This document shows, piece after piece, positions 22,541 to 26,898 of a stretch of 26,898 nt of DNA. A program made the translations under genes and the position numbers. The DNA lies in the NCBI GenBank assembly GCA_023388205.1, contig JAEWGS010000049.1, forward strand, positions 1 through 26,898, read 5' to 3'. Each line of letters begins with the position of its first letter. The first letter of the stretch is position 1. Below the pieces are notes generated by a model that was not told the DNA's origin, made no database searches, and saw only the letters and a program-made list of their open reading frames with translations. This stretch comes from Bacillota bacterium. GTDB lineage: Bacteria > Bacillota > Clostridia > Saccharofermentanales > Fastidiosipilaceae.

Positions 22541-23959
22541 TCATTCATCCACAACCCGAATTTGGCCAGTTTCCAAGCCCAAAGACTGGGGGTACTTTTG
22601 CATCAAAATCACATCCTCTCGCGTTAAGCGCTCCCCTTGTAGCCGAAAAGGAATACCCGGCGGGTAGAAAAACAGATCTTCTGCGAGCTTTTGCCCTACA
22701 GCTTCTTCAATATGAAGCCGTTGGACGTCTTTGGGAAAGGACGCTTCGATGCGCTCAGATAAAAGACTGGGAAGAGGCGGTAAAGCAGAAACGCTCTTTT
22801 CTGTTTTCACGCGACGCATCGGACTGAACTGCCAAAAGACGCGCTCCAATTCACGATAATCAGCACGGACGCCAAACATCAAAAGCATGCCCCACGGTTG
22901 ATCATATTCCGCGCGCAGACCGCTTTCCCGAAAAGCAAGGCGCAGGGGCGTCAAATCGCCTTCAGCTGCTGAAATATACATCTTAAAAGGGTCAATCCCC
23001 TGCTTTTTTTCATCGATGCAATCCGATAAAAGCACATAATTTTTATCCCTTAAAATTGCCTTCAAGCGTTCAATAACTTTGAGATTTTGAGCTAAACACA
23101 AGTCTTGCGTTTCCAAATCATCCAAACAATCTTCGATAGATAATAGAAGCGGATAACTCGGGCTTGACGTCTCAAACACATCAAAAAAAAGATCTAAAAG
23201 CGCGGTTTCAACACGATCGCTGCCTTTGCATAAGATGGCCGTTGAGGTCGCTGCATTGAGCGTTTTATGCAAGCTCATGGTAAAAAGATCCACCCCACAT
23301 GCGCCCGGATTAAACTCCGCTTCTGAAAGAAAAGGCAAATGAGCGCCATGCGCGGCATCGAGGTAAACGAGGATCTCTCTTTGATGGCAGTAGTCGACGA
23401 TTTTTTTGAGCTCTGTCGAATACAGGCCCTCGTAAGTCGGTTGTGTCAAAACCAAAAAACCCACGGCATCCGGACAGGATTCGATCGCTCTTTTGACCTC
23501 TTCATAGCCATTGACTGCGCATGGGATCTTTTCAGAAAAAACGGGGGCCGCGATAAATCGATAGCTCGCTTTGAGTAAACGCAAAGCATGAAAACAAGAG
23601 CGGTGCGCATGCCGATCGATCAAAACGATTTTTTCACGCTGCTGATCGAACGGCTGACCCGATCCCTGATTTTGGATCTGATGCCAAAGCGCATGCAAAG
23701 CGATCAGGTTCCCTGAAGTTGCACCGTTCGTCAATAAATACGCAGCTTTGGCGGACCAAAAACGAGCCGCTCTTCGTCTCATTTCGAGGAGGACTGACCT
23801 CGGGCGATGCAAATCGTCACTTTCTTCAAGCTCAGTGACATCTGCCTCATAGCAAAAATAAGCGTCCAAAAAGGGCTTGTTTCCTTTGTGCCCCGGCATG
23901 TGAAGGCGAGTTTGGACACGTTTCGCATAGGCGCGGATTCGCTCGTGTAATTCTCTCAT
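22541..23959 (-). CDS. Orn/Lys/Arg decarboxylase family protein
   Basis: This PLP-dependent fold-type I enzyme decarboxylates a basic amino acid to a polyamine precursor. The 472 residues hold the family landmarks: HMPGHKG (20-26), LTNGATSGNLIAL, DRHAHRS, PTYEGLY, DAAHGAHLPF (PLP-contacting Asp201) and SLHKTLNAATST with the Schiff-base Lys232. Length fits the shorter Gram-positive group. I start at MRELHERI (23959), which has AAGGTG 7 nt upstream and aligns with the usual beginning of the family. The frame extends 13 codons to a TTG. It follows the SCIFF maturase by 35 nt and is probably cotranscribed. The gene just beyond the SCIFF pair is an ornithine carbamoyltransferase, which makes ornithine a plausible but unproven substrate. 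Confidence 0.92.
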   Translation of the reverse strand: MRELHERIRAYAKRVQTRLHMPGHKGNKPFLDAYFCYEADVTELEESDDLHRPRSVLLEMRRRAARFWSAKAAYLLTNGATSGNLIALHALWHQIQNQGSGQPFDQQREKIVLIDRHAHRSCFHALRLLKASYRFIAAPVFSEKIPCAVNGYEEVKRAIESCPDAVGFLVLTQPTYEGLYSTELKKIVDYCHQREILVYLDAAHGAHLPFLSEAEFNPGACGVDLFTMSLHKTLNAATSTAILCKGSDRVETALLDLFFDVFETSSPSYPLLLSIEDCLDDLETQDLCLAQNLKVIERLKAILRDKNYVLLSDCIDEKKQGIDPFKMYISAAEGDLTPLRLAFRESGLRAEYDQPWGMLLMFGVRADYRELERVFWQFSPMRRVKTEKSVSALPPLPSLLSERIEASFPKDVQRLHIEEAVGQKLAEDLFFYPPGIPFRLQGERLTREDVILMQKYPQSLGLETGQIRVVDE

Positions 23960-23994
23960 TTCGCTCACCTTCTCATTCCAAAATGGCGGACACT

Positions 23995-25512
23995 TCAATT
24001 TGCGCTTTTGATCAATTCATTGATCTCATTTAATTCAGCGCAGCTTGCGCAAACGGCTGAGGTCTCGGTCTCTAAATCGAGCGAGGGCGCTTTGATCTCC
24101 TCGAGACTTCCTTCAACCGCTTGAGACGCTTCCTTTTCTTCTTCTGCCCAGGCCGCTTCTTGTCTTGCAACTTGGATCATCAAAGCACACTCCATACGTT
24201 TTCGGAACAGTCTGCAGCCATAATCGTAAATACCTGTAATTTTCCCCGTCGAATGGAAGGCGTTGGCCGCACAGCCTCCTGAGCAATAGAGCCGCGCCCA
24301 GCACGATTTACATTCTTCATGAGCGTAGACATTACAACACTTAAATTCATCTTGCGCTTCAACGTTTTTGACGCCATTCCAAATATCGCCCATTGAAAAA
24401 TGGCAATCACTCACGAATTGGTGACAAGGGAAAAGCTGCCCCCAAGGGGTCACCGCATAGTATTCTGTTCCCGCACCGCAGCCAGAAATCCTTTTATAAA
24501 TACAAGGGCCATGACAAAGGTCCAAAGTAAAATGATAAAAAGTAAAAGGATCCCCTTCGGCTTCACGTTTCAGAATTTCTTTTGCGAGCAGGTCATATTG
24601 CTCAAACAAGATCGGCAGATCTTCTTCGGTGAGGGCATAGGGATCACTTTCTTCACAGACAACGGGTTCAAGACTCAACTCTCTAAAACCCAAATCAAGC
24701 ATCGTTTTGATATCTTCCATGAAGTCTGTATTGAAGTGGGTATATGTTCCGCGAATGTAGTATTGCTTCCCGTCACGGCGGCGGACAAATTCTTGGAATT
24801 TCGGCACAATCGTCGCCCAAGACCCGCGATTTTTGTAATCGCGACGCAGGCGGTCATGAACCTCCTCACGCCCATCCAAACTCAAGACGACATTGCTCAT
24901 TTCTTTATTCGCAAAATCGATGACCTCATCGTCCACGTTCATGCCGTTCGTCGTCAAAGTGAAGCGAAAGTTCTTGTTGTGCTTTTCCTCTAAGCTTCTC
25001 GCATAACGCACAATTTCTTTGACCACATCCCAGTTCATCAAAGGTTCACCACCAAAGAAATCCACGTCCAGATTGCGACGGTGACCCGAATTTTCAATCA
25101 AAAAATCAATGGCGCGTCGACCAACTTCTGCCGACATCAAAGCGCGCTTGCCCTGGTATTTCCCTTGCGCTGCAAAACAATAAGAACAATTCAAATTACA
25201 GGTGTGCGCCACGTGTAAGCACAAAGCCTTGATCAAAGGCTTGCGTTTTTTTAAGTCAAGCAGCACATTTTCAAACGGGTCATCGGAAAAGAGTTGACCC
25301 TGCGCGATGAGTTCTTCGATCCCATCGATGCAATCTTCAATTTCAGATAGTGGCTCATCTGGGAAGGCAGCTTTTGCTTTTTCAATCAAGGCCTCACGCG
25401 TTGACCCCTGATAAGCGCCGATCAAAAAATAAGCCAAAGGATCCACACTGTGAACCGCTCCACTTTGCTCGTCAACTACGACGTTATATCCATTGAGTTG
25501 AAATTGATGCAT
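23995..25512 (-). CDS. scfB: radical SAM/SPASM maturase of the SCIFF ranthipeptide
   Basis: This enzyme uses S-adenosylmethionine and iron-sulfur clusters to form a Cys thioether in the SCIFF peptide, as CteB does. The 505 residues show an N-terminal peptide-recognition-like segment (1-90), the cluster motif CNLNCSYC (Cys105, 109, 112), FFGGEP (152-157), and a SPASM region with many Cys (345, 363, 370, 392/393, 401, 404, 410, 414, 433). After residue 450 there is an acidic tail with an added CxxC (488-491), which I do not recall as a standard part of the family. It lies downstream of the SCIFF gene with a terminator hairpin in between. The start has GGAGG about 15 nt upstream, a rather long spacing. 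Confidence 0.95.
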   Translation of the reverse strand: MHQFQLNGYNVVVDEQSGAVHSVDPLAYFLIGAYQGSTREALIEKAKAAFPDEPLSEIEDCIDGIEELIAQGQLFSDDPFENVLLDLKKRKPLIKALCLHVAHTCNLNCSYCFAAQGKYQGKRALMSAEVGRRAIDFLIENSGHRRNLDVDFFGGEPLMNWDVVKEIVRYARSLEEKHNKNFRFTLTTNGMNVDDEVIDFANKEMSNVVLSLDGREEVHDRLRRDYKNRGSWATIVPKFQEFVRRRDGKQYYIRGTYTHFNTDFMEDIKTMLDLGFRELSLEPVVCEESDPYALTEEDLPILFEQYDLLAKEILKREAEGDPFTFYHFTLDLCHGPCIYKRISGCGAGTEYYAVTPWGQLFPCHQFVSDCHFSMGDIWNGVKNVEAQDEFKCCNVYAHEECKSCWARLYCSGGCAANAFHSTGKITGIYDYGCRLFRKRMECALMIQVARQEAAWAEEEKEASQAVEGSLEEIKAPSLDLETETSAVCASCAELNEINELIKSAN

Positions 25513-25567
25513 GCTCTTTTGCTCTTGCCTCCACTTTGATCCTAATCAAGATGAAAATTAAAAACAT

Positions 25568-25603
25568 AAAAAGAGTTGCCCGAGTGCACGACTCCGGCAA
25601 CTC
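25568..25603 (-). terminator. terminator/attenuator between SCIFF precursor and maturase
   Basis: GAGTTGCC (25573-25580) and GGCAACTC (25596-25603) form a perfect 8-bp stem with an inner GAGT/ACTC pairing. Five T follow on the minus strand. It starts 26 nt after the SCIFF stop. Partial read-through would give much precursor and little maturase, a sensible ratio for a peptide-modifying pair. Confidence 0.88.
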
Positions 25604-25628
25604 CTAGCCTACAAGGGTCATCCCGCCA

Positions 25629-25778
25629 TTACTGAACGTTCTTATTCTCGCAAGGCTGATTCGCCACACCACAAGACGTTTTGCATGCGGATTGGCAGGA
25701 GGTTTGGCATTCACCGCAGCCCCCATGAACAGCACTTTGACGCAGATCGCGCGTCTTCAAGGTACGAATACGCTTCAT
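25629..25778 (-). CDS. scfA: SCIFF family six-cysteine ranthipeptide precursor
   Basis: This small gene encodes a 49-residue precursor of the SCIFF (six cysteines in forty-five residues) family. It begins MKRIRTLKTRDL and has Cys at 21, 24, 28, 32, 36 and 43 within GCGECQTSCQSACKTSC and NQPCEN, the classic spacing. I start at the second ATG (25778), 8 nt after GGAGG. The first ATG (25784) is only 2 nt from it and would add MK. Residue 37, after the fifth Cys, is Gly, where I recall Thr in the family. The gene lies about 40 nt after the ornithine carbamoyltransferase stop and is followed by a terminator and then its maturase. Confidence 0.95.
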   Translation of the reverse strand: MKRIRTLKTRDLRQSAVHGGCGECQTSCQSACKTSCGVANQPCENKNVQ

Positions 25779-25820
25779 CTTCATGTCCTCCTTTGTGCGT
25801 GTCTTCTATTTTAACGCAAA

Positions 25821-26813
25821 TTAGCACAAGGTCGCATAGATAACCGCTTTAATTGTATGCATGCGATTTTCAGCTTCCTCAAAAACCAAGGAACGATCAG
25901 ACGTAAAGACTTCATCGCTCACTTCCATTTCCGTCAAGCCAAAGCGCTCATGAATCTGCTGACCGACCGTTGTCTTGAGGTCATGGAAAGAAGGCAAGCA
26001 GTGCAAAAAAATATGGTCTTCTGCCGCGTGCTGGAGCAACTCTTTGTTCACCTGATAGGCCTTGAGCAAGGCAATACGTTCTTTCCAAATTTCATCCGGC
26101 TCGCCCATCGAAAGCCAAATATCGGTATACACAATGTTCTGGCCCTTCGCCCCTTCGACCGGATCTTCAGTCAAAGTTACGGTTGACCCTTGGCTCTTGG
26201 CAATCTCGGTCGCCCGCTCAACGAGGTCTTGGTCTGGCCAAAGGCTCTTAGGTCCGCAGGCGGTGAAATGAATCCCCGCCATGGCGCAAGCGACCATCAA
26301 AGAACGCGCCACATTATTGCGGCAGTCACCCATAAACACAAAACGGAGGCCTTTGAGATAGCCGAAGTGCTCTTCGATCGTCAACAAATCTGCCAGCATC
26401 TGGGTCGGATGGAACTCATCTGTCAAACCATTCCAAACGGGAACGCCCGCATTTTCTGCAAGTGTCTCAACGATCTCTTGACTAAAGCCACGATACTCGA
26501 TGCCATCATACATGCGGCCAAGCACCTTCGCGGTATCTTCGATCGACTCCTTTTTGCCCATTTGAGAGCTGCCGGGATCGAGATAGGTCACACCCATCCC
26601 CAAGTCATAACCTGCGACCTCAAAAGCGCAACGTGTTCTCGTGCTCGTTTTTTCAAAAAGTAAAACCATGTTTTTACCTTCGAGCTTACGATGCGAAATG
26701 CCATTTCGCTTAAGTGCCTTGAATTCTTTCGAGAGATCCAACAGATAGCGCAGATCTTGAGGTGTAAAATCCAACAACTTCAAGAAAGAGCGTCCGCGTA
26801 AATTTTTAGGCAT
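25821..26813 (-). CDS. argF: ornithine carbamoyltransferase
   Basis: The enzyme joins ornithine and carbamoyl phosphate to make citrulline, or runs in reverse in arginine catabolism (ArcB). The 330 residues contain STRTR (57-61) for carbamoyl phosphate, HPTQ (135-138), the ornithine-loop SMG (235-237), HCLP (271-274) and NRMHTIKA near the end. I start at MPKNLRGRS (26813) because GGAGG lies 6 nt upstream. The frame is open 15 codons further. An upstream reading frame ends 8 nt inside this gene, implying translational coupling. The SCIFF gene follows about 40 nt later. Whether it is anabolic argF or catabolic arcB cannot be decided here. Confidence 0.95.
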   Translation of the reverse strand: MPKNLRGRSFLKLLDFTPQDLRYLLDLSKEFKALKRNGISHRKLEGKNMVLLFEKTSTRTRCAFEVAGYDLGMGVTYLDPGSSQMGKKESIEDTAKVLGRMYDGIEYRGFSQEIVETLAENAGVPVWNGLTDEFHPTQMLADLLTIEEHFGYLKGLRFVFMGDCRNNVARSLMVACAMAGIHFTACGPKSLWPDQDLVERATEIAKSQGSTVTLTEDPVEGAKGQNIVYTDIWLSMGEPDEIWKERIALLKAYQVNKELLQHAAEDHIFLHCLPSFHDLKTTVGQQIHERFGLTEMEVSDEVFTSDRSLVFEEAENRMHTIKAVIYATLC

Positions 26814-26898
26814 AAGCCACCTCCGCAGGGATATTTGCACCATCGTAACACAAGACAAGCTTCCCTTTGTGAATTGAGTGAGAAACGTCTTCTAACTT
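26806..26898 (-). CDS. C-terminal end of an unidentified gene upstream of ornithine carbamoyltransferase
   Basis: The last 30 codons of a minus-strand frame run in from the window edge and end in TAA at 26808-26806, overlapping the carbamoyltransferase start by 8 nt. The visible part includes IHKGKLVLCYDGANIPAEVA and looks like genuine protein. The GGAGG of the next gene lies inside it, a layout typical of coupled operon genes. The family cannot be told from this fragment. Confidence 0.5.
   Translation of the reverse strand, partial: KLEDVSHSIHKGKLVLCYDGANIPAEVAYA

Noticed and set aside
22541..23998. TTG start of the decarboxylase at 23998, overlapping the maturase stop
   Set aside because: ATG at 23959 has AAGGTG at proper spacing and gives the family's usual N-terminus.

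Overview
The window looks like a chromosomal segment from a low-to-mid GC Gram-positive anaerobe of the class Clostridia. The best pointers are a SCIFF ranthipeptide precursor beside its radical SAM maturase, RqcP, Rex, a class A penicillin-binding protein, three sortase-type surface proteins and strong GGAGG ribosome binding sites. I cannot name the genus. There is no rRNA, tRNA, CRISPR array or insertion sequence, and no sortase gene is visible.

Layout. 101-1783 (minus): a coiled-coil LPXTG surface protein with its terminator and a promoter whose -35/-10 spacer contains a run of ten G. 1886-2089: the remains of a MerR-like regulator. 2143-7394 (plus): a class A PBP with a very long cytoplasmic N-terminus, then a phosphohexomutase, then a terminator. 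7600-9380 (plus): rex coupled to an unknown helical protein that ends in a 22-bp tandem repeat. 9408-12429 (minus): a hexokinase of the eukaryotic type, a stand-alone E2-acyltransferase-like protein lacking the catalytic His, a small conserved-looking protein and rqcP. 12531-13408 (minus): a second LPXTG protein. 13612-20724 (minus): a tight four-gene operon of an SGNH hydrolase fused to a DUF4358-like domain, an MBOAT acyltransferase, a DHHW/AlgX-like protein and rsmI. 21120-22497 (plus): a third wall protein with a variant VAQTG sorting signal. 22541-26898 (minus): the end of an unknown gene, ornithine carbamoyltransferase, the SCIFF peptide, a hairpin terminator, the SCIFF maturase and an Orn/Lys/Arg decarboxylase.

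How the genes fit together. Most of the window concerns the cell envelope: peptidoglycan polymerisation, sugar-phosphate supply, probable O-acylation of a wall polymer, and three wall-anchored helical proteins. The right end joins ornithine metabolism to a ranthipeptide locus.

The most notable observations are these. (1) A homopolymeric G10 tract sits inside the promoter spacer of a surface protein gene, a layout typical of phase-variable promoters. (2) All three sortase-type genes carry a stem-loop just upstream of a strong Shine-Dalgarno. (3) The SCIFF peptide has Gly where, by my recollection of the family, the thioether-acceptor Thr is expected. (4) Two tandem 16-bp units with perfect 14-bp palindromes lie in front of the E2-like gene. 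(5) SGNH and DUF4358-like domains are fused in the acylation operon, and two envelope proteins have roughly 400-residue cytoplasmic tails containing in-frame minisatellites.
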